DNA from: Lewinellaceae bacterium
GTDB taxonomy: Bacteria; Bacteroidota; Bacteroidia; Chitinophagales; Saprospiraceae
DNA: 64,000 nucleotides
Assembly: GCA_020636135.1 (NCBI GenBank)
Contig: JACJYK010000001.1
Span: 792,501-856,500, forward strand
Reading direction: 5' to 3'
Below the pieces are notes generated by a model. That model was given only the letters and a program-made list of their open reading frames with translations. It made no database searches and was not told the DNA's origin. This document shows positions 26,125 to 35,073 of this stretch, piece by piece. The position numbers were made by a program, and so were the translations under genes. Every line of letters begins with the position of its first letter. Positions within the stretch are counted from its first letter, which is position 1.

Positions 26125-28530
26125 TTACGGTTTTCCGACTTCCCACTCGTGGATTCCGCTTGAAACTCCCGGCTGGGAAGTCATGATCAAACGCATCGCA
26201 TTGGTGGAAACTGCTTTGAAGTGTACATTATTCCACTCGTCTTTGGAGAGGGGATAGTCTCCTTTGATTTTAACGTCCTTCCATTTAGAGCCCTTCAGGT
26301 ATTGCAGCTTCCAATCTGCCGGGATGCGGCAACCACCATCCGGCCCGTCATCAAACCAGTACACCCGTGAAGAAGAGATCGATGCTGTTTCTTTGAAGTC
26401 ATATTGTACCCATTCTTGCGTTCCGAACCGCGGCCAGAAATGCAGGTAGGGATTGGTGTGGTCGTTGGAATTTTCGGGTAAATATTGGTCATGGATAGCG
26501 TCCAGATTGCGGACATCCTCGGAACACGAGACCTTTCCGGTACTGGCCAGGGTAGGCATGGGCACCGGCGTGGTATGCCGCATATCATCCGCCAACCAGA
26601 TTGCCATGAAGTTCCGTTCCCGGTTGGCCCAGGCATAATAGGGGATTGCGATTAAGGGTATACGATTACTTGCCAGGTTCTGGTTTGATTCCTCATGAAC
26701 TACGGCTCCTTCCAGTGAAACAGCCATCACGCCGTTTAGCAATGCCGGTTCCCAGGTACTCTCCAGCTTTGCATTTTCAAAAACCATTGTGTTGATCACA
26801 TGTTCGTCCGGTTGATCCTGACCTTCCAGGCAGTAGACCAACGGGCCTCGTTGAATGGCCACTTTCCCTTCATCATCCTTCAGGTTTGGATGTGCACGAA
26901 CAAATCGTGGTTGCATAGGGAAGTTGATGGAAATGTGGTCACCGCTTTCCCAGCGTCTGGTGATGACGGCATAACCGTGATCCACCTGATACGCCTGAGG
27001 TTGTCCGTTGATGGTGACCGGAACCGGATTCGTATTACCTGATGCAAAGGTGTACAGGTCACTGGGCACCACTTCTCCCCGGGCCCAGCCTGGTATGCGG
27101 ATCTTCACCGTGAACTGTGACGATGACCGGGGATTTACCCGAATATCCACCTGCCCATCCCAGGGATAACGGGTTTCCTGGATCATCTCCAGTTCGCCAG
27201 CCGTCGTCCGTATGCTGGCTTTTCCTCCAACGAAAAGGTTGACGTAGATCTGGTCGCCCTGAACGGCATACTGATAGCCGGGAATAGAAGGGAAGAACCG
27301 TGCTACATTACTCGGACAACATGCACACGAAAACCATGGACTGCGTGCCTGATTCTTCCGTGCTTCCAGAGGATTGGCGTAGAAGAAACGGTCTCCTTCC
27401 AGGGACATGCCCGAATTGGCGGCATTATACAGCGTGCGTTCCAGCACATCGATGTATTTGGATTCTCCGTGAAGCAAGAAGAGCCGGTAATTCCAGAAGA
27501 CGTTGGCAATGGAGGCACAAGTCTCACAGTAGGCACTGAAATTCGGAAGAGCATAAGGCGGCCCGAATCCTTCCCAGGCTCCGGTGGCTCCTATCCCTCC
27601 GGTAATGTAAAGCTTTTTAGATACAACATCTTCCCAGATCTTGTCGATGGCATGGATGTAATCCTGATTGCCGGTGAGCGCCGCAATATCTGCCATTCCA
27701 CTGTACATATAGGCGGCGCGTACTGCGTGGCCTACCGCTTCTGTCTGGTCGATCACTTTCAGATGCGCCTGGCTGTATTCACCCTGATTTGGCCCCCTTA
27801 CGTCCAGGAAGAACTTGGCCAGGTCGAGGTATCTCTTCTCTCCCGTGATGCGATAGAGCTTAGCCAGACCGATCTCGATGACCTGATGACCCGGGTATTT
27901 TTCAATCTTACCCCATCCGAACTCCCGGTCGATCAGATCGGCAAATCGAATGGCAATATTCAGCAGGGTTTTCTTGCCCGTAGCCAGGTAATGGGCCGCT
28001 GCTGCTTCAAAAAGGTGTCCGGCATTGTACAATTCATGCGATAGGTCTTCCGTCTTGTCCCAGCGGTGAGCCCCAGCCCAGGCGTGGGGATGTTCGGGAT
28101 CGATCGTGCGTGTGGTATAGAGGTATCCATCGGATTCCTGGGCTGCACCAATAATTGCAATCCAGTCATCAATTTTTTGCTCCAGGACCGGATCGGGATG
28201 GACTTGCAGGGAGTAGGAGGCGCCTTCAATTATCTTGTACAGATCCGAATCATCGAATGGGTAGGCGGTGCAAAAGGAACCTTGCTCTTCCCCAGCAGCG
28301 ATGGCAAAATTTTTCACCCTTCCGGTGGACTGGCATTGTTCCATGGTATAGGGCAACGTACGTGTCCGGTGTTGTTCAAGGCGTGGTGCCCAGAAATCGT
28401 CGTTGAAATGGACCTGGGTGAAGGGTACCGGATGATAGGGGTAGTCGTGTGTGTCGTCCAGCGATTGGCAGTTGAGGTAGAGGGAAGTAAGCATGAATAA
28501 GAACATCAGATGGATTCGGATCAAATGCAT
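26125..28530 (-). CDS. GH127 family glycoside hydrolase (beta-L-arabinofuranosidase type), secreted
   Basis: This 801-residue protein has a signal peptide (core about 8-20). The GH127 (DUF1680) catalytic (alpha/alpha)6 barrel shows the zinc and nucleophile residues: Glu336 and Cys338 in YCETCASIANVFW, and Cys404-Cys405 in FSCACCPSNVARFF. These correspond to the E338/C340/C417/C418 set of HypBA1, in which the Cys is the nucleophile. A C-terminal beta-sandwich region of about 130 residues (from about 670) with QEWVQYDFKETASISSS resembles F5/8 discoidin modules. It is 29 bp downstream of the PQQ dehydrogenase gene. Arabinoside release is the family activity; the exact substrate is unknown. Confidence 0.9.
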   Translation of the reverse strand: MHLIRIHLMFLFMLTSLYLNCQSLDDTHDYPYHPVPFTQVHFNDDFWAPRLEQHRTRTLPYTMEQCQSTGRVKNFAIAAGEEQGSFCTAYPFDDSDLYKIIEGASYSLQVHPDPVLEQKIDDWIAIIGAAQESDGYLYTTRTIDPEHPHAWAGAHRWDKTEDLSHELYNAGHLFEAAAAHYLATGKKTLLNIAIRFADLIDREFGWGKIEKYPGHQVIEIGLAKLYRITGEKRYLDLAKFFLDVRGPNQGEYSQAHLKVIDQTEAVGHAVRAAYMYSGMADIAALTGNQDYIHAIDKIWEDVVSKKLYITGGIGATGAWEGFGPPYALPNFSAYCETCASIANVFWNYRLFLLHGESKYIDVLERTLYNAANSGMSLEGDRFFYANPLEARKNQARSPWFSCACCPSNVARFFPSIPGYQYAVQGDQIYVNLFVGGKASIRTTAGELEMIQETRYPWDGQVDIRVNPRSSSQFTVKIRIPGWARGEVVPSDLYTFASGNTNPVPVTINGQPQAYQVDHGYAVITRRWESGDHISINFPMQPRFVRAHPNLKDDEGKVAIQRGPLVYCLEGQDQPDEHVINTMVFENAKLESTWEPALLNGVMAVSLEGAVVHEESNQNLASNRIPLIAIPYYAWANRERNFMAIWLADDMRHTTPVPMPTLASTGKVSCSEDVRNLDAIHDQYLPENSNDHTNPYLHFWPRFGTQEWVQYDFKETASISSSRVYWFDDGPDGGCRIPADWKLQYLKGSKWKDVKIKGDYPLSKDEWNNVHFKAVSTNAMRLIMTSQPGVSSGIHEWEVGKP

Positions 28531-28559
28531 GATTTGTTCGTTTTCTAATGGATAAATGA

Positions 28560-30677
28560 TTACGGTAAGGCAAAGGCCACCCAGGTGTCACCGGATTTCG
28601 TACCCAGTTTTCCTCCTCCGCAGGCGATGACCACATATTGCTTGCCATTCACGGCATAGGTCGCTGGTGTAGCGTAGCCGGCTGCCGGCAGGTCAAAAGA
28701 CCAAAGTTCGGCTCCTGTCGCTTTATCAAAAGCACGAATTTTTTCATCAGCGGTGGCTGCGATGAAAAGCAGGCCTCCGGCGGTCACGACAGGGCCGCCG
28801 TAATTTTCCGTACCGGTAGGTGGTAAGCCCCGGTCGATCAGTTCCTGATGGATGCCCAGAGGCACCTGCCACCGGATGGTTCCCTGGTTCAGATCAATGG
28901 CGCTCAGAGTTCCCCAGGGAGGGCGCACTGCCGGATAGCCATCTGCTCCGACAAATTTATTGTAACCGGTATGCTGGTAACGGCGGTCTTCTTTGGACGG
29001 TGCATCGTTTGATGGTTTGCCGGTGTCAGGTGTATCCAGGTTGTACAAAAAGGCGACCAAAGCATCGATTTCCTGGTCTCCCAGCCACCGGAAGTTAGGC
29101 ATTTGCCCCTGTCCGGATTGTAAGATGTGCCGCGCTTCATCAGCCTTCCGGCGGGAAGGAAGCTGGGTCAAATCCGGTATGCCGCCCATAAAGGAACTCC
29201 CTTGCCGCTCCAGGCCATGGCATCCAGCACAGTAATTCTTATACGTATTGAAGCCCCTGTCCCGGAGCAGGCCGTTGGTTTTTTCTGTGACTTCAAAGAG
29301 TTTCAGGATCCAGGGCATTTCATTGGCGTTGACATAAAGGGTGCCTGACTCCTGATCCCATCCGGCACCTCCCCATTCTCCTCCGCCATCAAATCCGGGG
29401 AAGATGACTGTTCCCTGGAAACTGGGCGGAACAAAAGGCCCCCCGGTACGTACGGTAGCCAACATCTGCAAAGCATTTTCACGGGACGTATCACTGATGG
29501 TGGTTACTACGTCCGGAGTAAAATTCTGCCGGACAAAGGGTGGGGGAGCAGTAGGGATGGGTTGGGTTGGCCAGGCTGATTCACCAGGTATATCACTGGC
29601 AGACACAGGCTGTTCAACGATAGGAAATAGCGGCGTGCCATCTTCCCGGTTGAAGAGGAATACAAATCCGGTTTTGGTGATTTGAGCGACGGCATCAACC
29701 TGCTTACCATCCCGCTCTACGGTGACCAGGTTAGGTGTTGAAGGAAGATCTCGATCCCAGATGTCGTGATGGACCGTCTGAAAATGCCAGATCCTTTTCC
29801 CATTGTGTGCGTCCAGGGCGATCAGGCAGTTGGCAAATAAGTTAGCTCCCAGCCGGTTACCACCATAAAAGTCAGCCGTGGCGGAACCGGTGGGGACGAA
29901 AAGCAATCCCCGTGTAGCATCCAGGGCCATTCCTGCCCATGAGTTGGCTCCTCCTTCATACGTATAGGCTTCCGGTGGCCAGGTGTCATAACCTTCTTCT
30001 CCCGGTTGCGGAATAGTATGGAAGATCCAGCGTTGTTGTCCCGTATGCACATCGTAAGCGCGAATATGACCGGGACCTGCTCCGTAACTTTCATCTACCC
30101 GGCTACCAATGATAAATAAGTCTTCAAAAACGACCCCGGGGGAATTGGCTGTCAAAAAGAAAGATTCCGGATCCCGGCCCATGCCTTCGCGCAGATCGAC
30201 GCGTCCGTGGGTGCCAAAGTCCTCGATCAGTTTTCCGGTAAGGGCATCTATGCAAAGCAGGTAAGGGCCAACAGTCACCAGCAACCGCCGGCCTTCTATG
30301 CCATCCCAATATGCCAGCCCCCGGTTTACACCCAGGCCATTCAGCCCGGACAGGTCTTCCAATGGGGCTATCTTCCAAAGCTCTTTGCCACTGGCCGCAT
30401 CCAGGGCAAAAAAGTTCAGTGCGGGGGTGCTGCCATAAAGGACACCATCAAGGATCAGCGGATTACACTGAATCTGGGTATTGCGGGAGGTATCCAGGTC
30501 ACCGGATGAAAAGCTCCAGGCAACCTTTAACCGGGTTACATTTGACTGGTTGATCTGATCGAGGGAACTGTAATGATCACGATCGTTACCTCCCAGATAA
30601 CCTCCCCAATCCGGACTGGATTTATCCGTACGACAAGCCAGGAAAGATAGTGTGACAAAAAAAAGCGTAACCCGCAT
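28560..30677 (-). CDS. PQQ-dependent dehydrogenase with inserted cytochrome c domain, lipoprotein
   Basis: This 705-residue protein starts with a lipoprotein signal (LSFLAC, Cys15) and an eight-bladed PQQ beta-propeller: WGGYLGGNDRDHYSSLDQI, repeated W-docking motifs such as GLLFVPTGSATADFYGGN, and C-terminal AADEKIRAFDKATG. A cytochrome c module is inserted between late blades, with the haem-binding CAGCH at residues 483-487 and a distal Met candidate in QGQMPNFRW. This is the quinoprotein glucose/alcohol dehydrogenase build of Bacteroidota. It would oxidise sugars or alcohols in the periplasm and pass electrons to the respiratory chain. It heads the minus-strand operon with GH127. Confidence 0.9.
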   Translation of the reverse strand: MRVTLFFVTLSFLACRTDKSSPDWGGYLGGNDRDHYSSLDQINQSNVTRLKVAWSFSSGDLDTSRNTQIQCNPLILDGVLYGSTPALNFFALDAASGKELWKIAPLEDLSGLNGLGVNRGLAYWDGIEGRRLLVTVGPYLLCIDALTGKLIEDFGTHGRVDLREGMGRDPESFFLTANSPGVVFEDLFIIGSRVDESYGAGPGHIRAYDVHTGQQRWIFHTIPQPGEEGYDTWPPEAYTYEGGANSWAGMALDATRGLLFVPTGSATADFYGGNRLGANLFANCLIALDAHNGKRIWHFQTVHHDIWDRDLPSTPNLVTVERDGKQVDAVAQITKTGFVFLFNREDGTPLFPIVEQPVSASDIPGESAWPTQPIPTAPPPFVRQNFTPDVVTTISDTSRENALQMLATVRTGGPFVPPSFQGTVIFPGFDGGGEWGGAGWDQESGTLYVNANEMPWILKLFEVTEKTNGLLRDRGFNTYKNYCAGCHGLERQGSSFMGGIPDLTQLPSRRKADEARHILQSGQGQMPNFRWLGDQEIDALVAFLYNLDTPDTGKPSNDAPSKEDRRYQHTGYNKFVGADGYPAVRPPWGTLSAIDLNQGTIRWQVPLGIHQELIDRGLPPTGTENYGGPVVTAGGLLFIAATADEKIRAFDKATGAELWSFDLPAAGYATPATYAVNGKQYVVIACGGGKLGTKSGDTWVAFALP

Positions 30678-30810
30678 TTGAAAATTAATTTACAGGAAGA
30701 TAGTTATTCCCGGAAGTTTGACCACCCTATGAAGCAAGGAACATTTGTTTACCTTTAAACATGCTGGCAATGGAATGAGCCAGGGGATTGTGAAAGCAGG
30801 AATCGAAAAC

Positions 30811-32316
30811 ATGAAAAGTCCATTTAGACGAATTAGTCTGGCTTTTTCCACGCTCTTAATGGCGTGGATGGTAAACGGGCAGCAAGCCCTGGTGATTATG
30901 AACGTGCGCATTATAGATGGCAGTGGCGGACCTTCCGCCATGGGAAATGTGCGTATTGTAGGTGACCAGATAGACACGTTCGGTCATATCTCACCTGCCC
31001 CCGGAGATTCCATTATTGATGGTGAAGGCCTGACACTGAGCCCTGGATTCATTGATTCTCACAGCCATCACGATGCTGATTATACGGCGGATCATCACCT
31101 GGTGCCGGTCATAAGTCAGGGCATTACAACCATTGTCGTAGGCCAGGATGGCAGTAGTAATTTGCCCCTTGGTGCCTTTTTTGACCATCTGGAGCAAGAA
31201 CCACCTGCTGTGAACATCGCTTCCTATGCCGGCCATAATACACTGAGGTGGGAAGTGCTGGGAAATTCCGACTACCGCCGCGAGGCAACTGCTGATGAAA
31301 TAGCCCGGATGGGACAATTACTGGATCAGGAGATGGAAGCCGGCGCACTGGGGATGTCTACCGGTCTGGAATACGATCCTGGTATTTATTCATCGCCCGG
31401 GGAGGTGCTGAGTTTGGCCAAACATCTGAAACCTTACCAGGGCAGATACATAAGCCATATGCGCAGTGAAGATGTCGAACTGGAAAACGCAATCGGAGAG
31501 ATCATTAATATTGGCAGGACTTGTCAGATTCCGGTACAGATCAGTCATTTCAAGATAGGCATGAAAGCAAAATGGGGCAGCGCACCCGCATTGATAGCCC
31601 GGCTCAATGCAGCCCGGGAGGAAGGTGTCGATATCACCGCAGATGTCTATCCCTATACCTACTGGATGTCTACGCTGAAGGTGCTCTTTCCAAAACGCGA
31701 TTTTACCAACCGGGAACAGGCTGAATATGCTCTGAGTGAATTAACTACCCCGGATGGCATGTTGCTCTCGACCTACGATGCCAATCCGGATTATGTGGGT
31801 AAAACGATTGCTGAGATAGCCCGTGCCAGCGGTGAAAACCCAGCCGACACCTATCTGCGGCTGATCCGCGTCGCGGACGAAAAGCATGGAGATGAGTCGG
31901 TCATCGGGACCGGAATGGATGAGGAGGATATCAGCCTGTTGTACCAGTGGCCGGAAACCAACGTTTGTTCCGATGGAAATGGTGGCAGCCTGCATCCGCG
32001 TGGTTATGGCGCTTTTCCGCGCTTTATTCGGATGTACACCCGTGATTCAGAGGTGCTCTCCCTGGAGGAAGCTGTCCATAAAATGACAGGGCTTACAGCG
32101 CAACATCTGGGTATCCGGGACCGGGGAATTATCGCTCCGGGTAAGTTTGCAGACCTGGTGTTATGGGACCCGCAAACGATCACCGATCATGCGACAACAG
32201 CACAACCCCATGCGTTATGTACCGGTATCAAGGCGGTCTGGGTCAATGGGGTTCAGGTATGGGATGGGAAGGACGCATCCGGAGCGCTTCCCGGCAGGGT
32301 CATCCGCCGGGAATAA
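30811..32316 (+). CDS. Exported N-acyl-D-amino-acid deacylase/amidohydrolase-3 family protein
   Basis: This 501-residue protein (from the ATG at 30811) has a signal peptide (MKSPFRRISLAFSTLLM, cleavage near VNGQQ). The metallo-dependent barrel has GFIDSHSHHDADYT (metal HxH), QGITTIVVGQDG, a C-terminal GSDGNGG-like CSDGNGGSLHPRGYGAFPR and GIIAPGKFADLVLWDP. The pattern is that of D-aminoacylases and related dipeptidases. An upstream in-frame start (30745) would put 22 non-hydrophobic residues before the signal and is not preferred. It is divergent from the PQQ dehydrogenase gene. Confidence 0.88.
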   Translation: MKSPFRRISLAFSTLLMAWMVNGQQALVIMNVRIIDGSGGPSAMGNVRIVGDQIDTFGHISPAPGDSIIDGEGLTLSPGFIDSHSHHDADYTADHHLVPVISQGITTIVVGQDGSSNLPLGAFFDHLEQEPPAVNIASYAGHNTLRWEVLGNSDYRREATADEIARMGQLLDQEMEAGALGMSTGLEYDPGIYSSPGEVLSLAKHLKPYQGRYISHMRSEDVELENAIGEIINIGRTCQIPVQISHFKIGMKAKWGSAPALIARLNAAREEGVDITADVYPYTYWMSTLKVLFPKRDFTNREQAEYALSELTTPDGMLLSTYDANPDYVGKTIAEIARASGENPADTYLRLIRVADEKHGDESVIGTGMDEEDISLLYQWPETNVCSDGNGGSLHPRGYGAFPRFIRMYTRDSEVLSLEEAVHKMTGLTAQHLGIRDRGIIAPGKFADLVLWDPQTITDHATTAQPHALCTGIKAVWVNGVQVWDGKDASGALPGRVIRRE

Positions 32317-32415
32317 GCCTGGCTATGGATAGGATATATGGCGTGGTTTTCTCATCTTGCACGCGCTTTGGCGTCGTTTCAGACGTCCGTCATAAATAAC
32401 AAATCTCAGAAATCG

Positions 32416-32952
32416 ATGATACTTAGTGACGTATCCATCCTGGAGGCTATCGAAAAAGGTGAAATCGTCATCGAGCCTTTTCGCCGGGAGAGTTTAGGTA
32501 CCAATTCTTACGATGTCCGCCTGGGTAAATACCTGGCTGTGTATCAGGATGATGTACTGGATGCCCGTCTCCATAACCAGATCAGGGAGATTGAGATTGG
32601 CCCCGAGGGATATGTGATCCAGCCGGGGATACTCTACCTGGGTGTGACCGAAGAATATACGGAGACCCATAACTCGGTACCTTTTCTGGAAGGTAAATCG
32701 AGTGTCGGACGGCTTGGCATTGACATCCATGCCACGGCCGGTAAGGGTGATGTCGGTTTTTGCAATACCTGGACTCTTGAGATATCCTGTGTTCAGCCGG
32801 TACGTATTTATGCGGGTATGCCGATCGGTCAATTGATCTATTTTCAGGTTGAGGGCCCGGTTAACCGAATGTACCACACCAAGAAGGATGCAAAGTACAC
32901 CACGCGTACCACCAAACCGGTAGAATCCATGATGTGGAAAAATAAATTCTGA
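32416..32952 (+). CDS. dcd: dCTP deaminase
   Basis: This 178-residue enzyme converts dCTP to dUTP for thymidylate synthesis. Conserved elements are MILSDVSILEAIEKG at the start, LGTNSYDVRLG, the active-site segment EGKSSVGRLGIDIHATAGKGD (Ser and Arg that bind the phosphates) and TLEIS with the catalytic Glu, then AGMPIGQLIYF. The ATG at 32416 matches the family N-terminus; the frame extends to 32338 but without homology. Whether it also acts as dUTPase, as in some archaeal members, cannot be told. Confidence 0.94.
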   Translation: MILSDVSILEAIEKGEIVIEPFRRESLGTNSYDVRLGKYLAVYQDDVLDARLHNQIREIEIGPEGYVIQPGILYLGVTEEYTETHNSVPFLEGKSSVGRLGIDIHATAGKGDVGFCNTWTLEISCVQPVRIYAGMPIGQLIYFQVEGPVNRMYHTKKDAKYTTRTTKPVESMMWKNKF

Positions 32953-33035
32953 CAAAACGCAATGCCGGGATATGGTTGACAACTTTGCGGCCGTTAAAAA
33001 TTTCCTAAATCCGATGTGCTCCCGCATAAGCATGC

Positions 33036-33043
33036 TATTTTTG
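33036..33043 (+). promoter_or_regulatory. Candidate promoter giving a near-leaderless batA mRNA
   Basis: TATTTTTG fits TAnnTTTG and ends only 5 bp before the batA ATG (33049). Transcription from it would start at or next to the start codon. It also rules against the upstream in-frame start at 33016. Confidence 0.5.
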
Positions 33044-33048
33044 TAACT

Positions 33049-35070
33049 ATGCAATTTGTGTTTCCATCCTTTCTTTGGGCCTTTGCGCTCCTCAGCATAC
33101 CGGTTATCATTCATTTATTTTACTTCCGACGCTTCCGCAAGGTTTATTTTACCAATGTGCGCTTTCTGCGCGAAGTAAAAGATGAGACCAGCAGCCGTAA
33201 TAAATTGAAAAATTTGCTGGTACTGCTTTCCCGCGTCCTGATGGCTTCCTTCCTGATCCTGACCTTTGCTCAGCCCTTTATTCCCCTCAACAACAAGGTG
33301 GACGAGGGTCGCAAAGCTGTCAGTATCTACGTCGATAATTCGTTTTCGATGAAAGCTCAGAGCTCGGATGTACCGTTACTGGATAAAGCAAAAAGCCGGG
33401 CCCGGGAAATAGTGGAAGGATATAATGAAAGCGATCAGTTTCAGATCATCACCAATGATTTCGAAGGCCGTCATAACCGGTTTTTTAATAAGGAGGACAT
33501 CCTTCCCATCATTGATGAGATCACGTACAGCCCGCAGGTGAAAGATATGAAGCAGGTGATGGAACGACAACATCAGCTCTTCAACCAGGCTCATCAGTCG
33601 CAACCAGTATCGTATCTGATCTCCGACTTTCAGGATCGCATTACTAACTTGCCTCCTGACCCGGACACCTCCTTTCATACCAATCTGATCCCCATTCAGA
33701 GTGTGCAGGAGAAAAACGTGTCGATTGACAGCTGCTGGTTTGGCGCTCCCGTGCATGTGCTGGGTCAGAATAACCCACTGTATGTGCGGATCCGAAACTA
33801 TGGCGATCAGACCGTGGAAAATGTACGGCTATCGGTCATTCGCAATGGCCAGGAGCAACCCATGGGATCCTCCTCCATCGCGGCCAATGCCAGTACCGTG
33901 GATACCATAAATATTCAGACACTGGAGGCAGGATGGCACGAGATGGTAGTAAAGATCAGTGATTACCCGGTGACATTTGACGATACCTATTACCTGACAT
34001 TTGATGTAGCTCAACAGGTGCGCATCCTGTTGTTGTACGCCGGCTTGCCGGATCGCTACCTGCAGGCGGCACTGGCAGGACTGAAGAATTTCCAGGTCAC
34101 CGCCCAATCCGCTCAGAATATTGCCTATTCGGAATTTGGGAATTATCAGCTGATCATCCTGCAGGACTTGCCGGGCATTTCTTCTGGTCTGGGGTCAGAG
34201 CTCAGGCAATACCTCGAAAATACCGGTAATGTATTGATTTTCCCGGCCCATAACATCGATTTACAGAGTTACAATGCCTTCCTCCAGTCGGTACCGGCAG
34301 GTCAATTGTTTGCTCCGGACACCCTGCACCGACAGGTATCCCAGATCAATACGGAAGAATTCATTTACAACAATGTCTTCGAACGTATCAGGCCTAACTT
34401 GCGCCTCCCGGAGACCAATTATAATTTCGGTATCTCACGTGCCGGCAGGGCTGCTGAAGAGCCGCTTTTAACTTACCGGGATGGCAGTGCCTTCCTGATG
34501 AAATACCGCGTAGGAGCAGGCCAGCTCTATCTTTCGGCGGCCCCGATCAATCCGGATGACAACAACCTGGTCAATCAGCCGGAAGTATTCGTTCCTTTAT
34601 TATTCAAAACGGCGCTGGCCAATGCCGAGAGCAAGGAGATCGCATATTGGATCGGTGGCAATAATACCATTACCATGGAGCGGCAATCGGGTAGCGACGC
34701 AGTTTTTGTTATCCGCGGAGCTCAGGAATGGATCCCCAAACAGACGACCGTAGGCAATGTTGTCTACCTCGACACGGAGGAAGAACCCGGGGAAGCGGGA
34801 TTTTACGAGGTATTGTGGGATAACACCCCGCAGGCAAAACTGGCATTCAACTTTGACCGCAAAGAATCGGACCTGTCCATCACGCCATTGAGTGTCCTCA
34901 AAGACCGCTACGGGGCTGCTTATACCTTTCTCGATGACGCACAGATCGCCGATTTCTCAAAATACATTCGTGACCAGATCAGCGGCATCAGCCTGTGGCG
35001 GTACTGTCTCTGGCTGGTATTGTTTTTTCTGGCCCTGGAAGTCCTTATCCTGCGATTCTGGAAAACTTAA
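33049..35070 (+). CDS. BatA-domain membrane protein with von Willebrand-like domain
   Basis: This 673-residue protein opens with the BatA N-terminal domain (MQFVFPSFLWAFALLSIPV, RRFRKVYFTNVRFLRE; TM helices about 5-25 and 60-78). A vWA-like domain follows with a MIDAS-type DxSxS (YVDNSFSM). The large C-terminal part is periplasmic, and a final TM helix lies at about 650-670 (CLWLVLFFLALEVLI). It is followed after 3 bp by the dihydroorotase-like gene and then DUF4199, an order I recall as recurrent in Bacteroidota. The function is not known beyond an envelope role. Confidence 0.87.
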   Translation: MQFVFPSFLWAFALLSIPVIIHLFYFRRFRKVYFTNVRFLREVKDETSSRNKLKNLLVLLSRVLMASFLILTFAQPFIPLNNKVDEGRKAVSIYVDNSFSMKAQSSDVPLLDKAKSRAREIVEGYNESDQFQIITNDFEGRHNRFFNKEDILPIIDEITYSPQVKDMKQVMERQHQLFNQAHQSQPVSYLISDFQDRITNLPPDPDTSFHTNLIPIQSVQEKNVSIDSCWFGAPVHVLGQNNPLYVRIRNYGDQTVENVRLSVIRNGQEQPMGSSSIAANASTVDTINIQTLEAGWHEMVVKISDYPVTFDDTYYLTFDVAQQVRILLLYAGLPDRYLQAALAGLKNFQVTAQSAQNIAYSEFGNYQLIILQDLPGISSGLGSELRQYLENTGNVLIFPAHNIDLQSYNAFLQSVPAGQLFAPDTLHRQVSQINTEEFIYNNVFERIRPNLRLPETNYNFGISRAGRAAEEPLLTYRDGSAFLMKYRVGAGQLYLSAAPINPDDNNLVNQPEVFVPLLFKTALANAESKEIAYWIGGNNTITMERQSGSDAVFVIRGAQEWIPKQTTVGNVVYLDTEEEPGEAGFYEVLWDNTPQAKLAFNFDRKESDLSITPLSVLKDRYGAAYTFLDDAQIADFSKYIRDQISGISLWRYCLWLVLFFLALEVLILRFWKT

Positions 35071-35073
35071 CCT

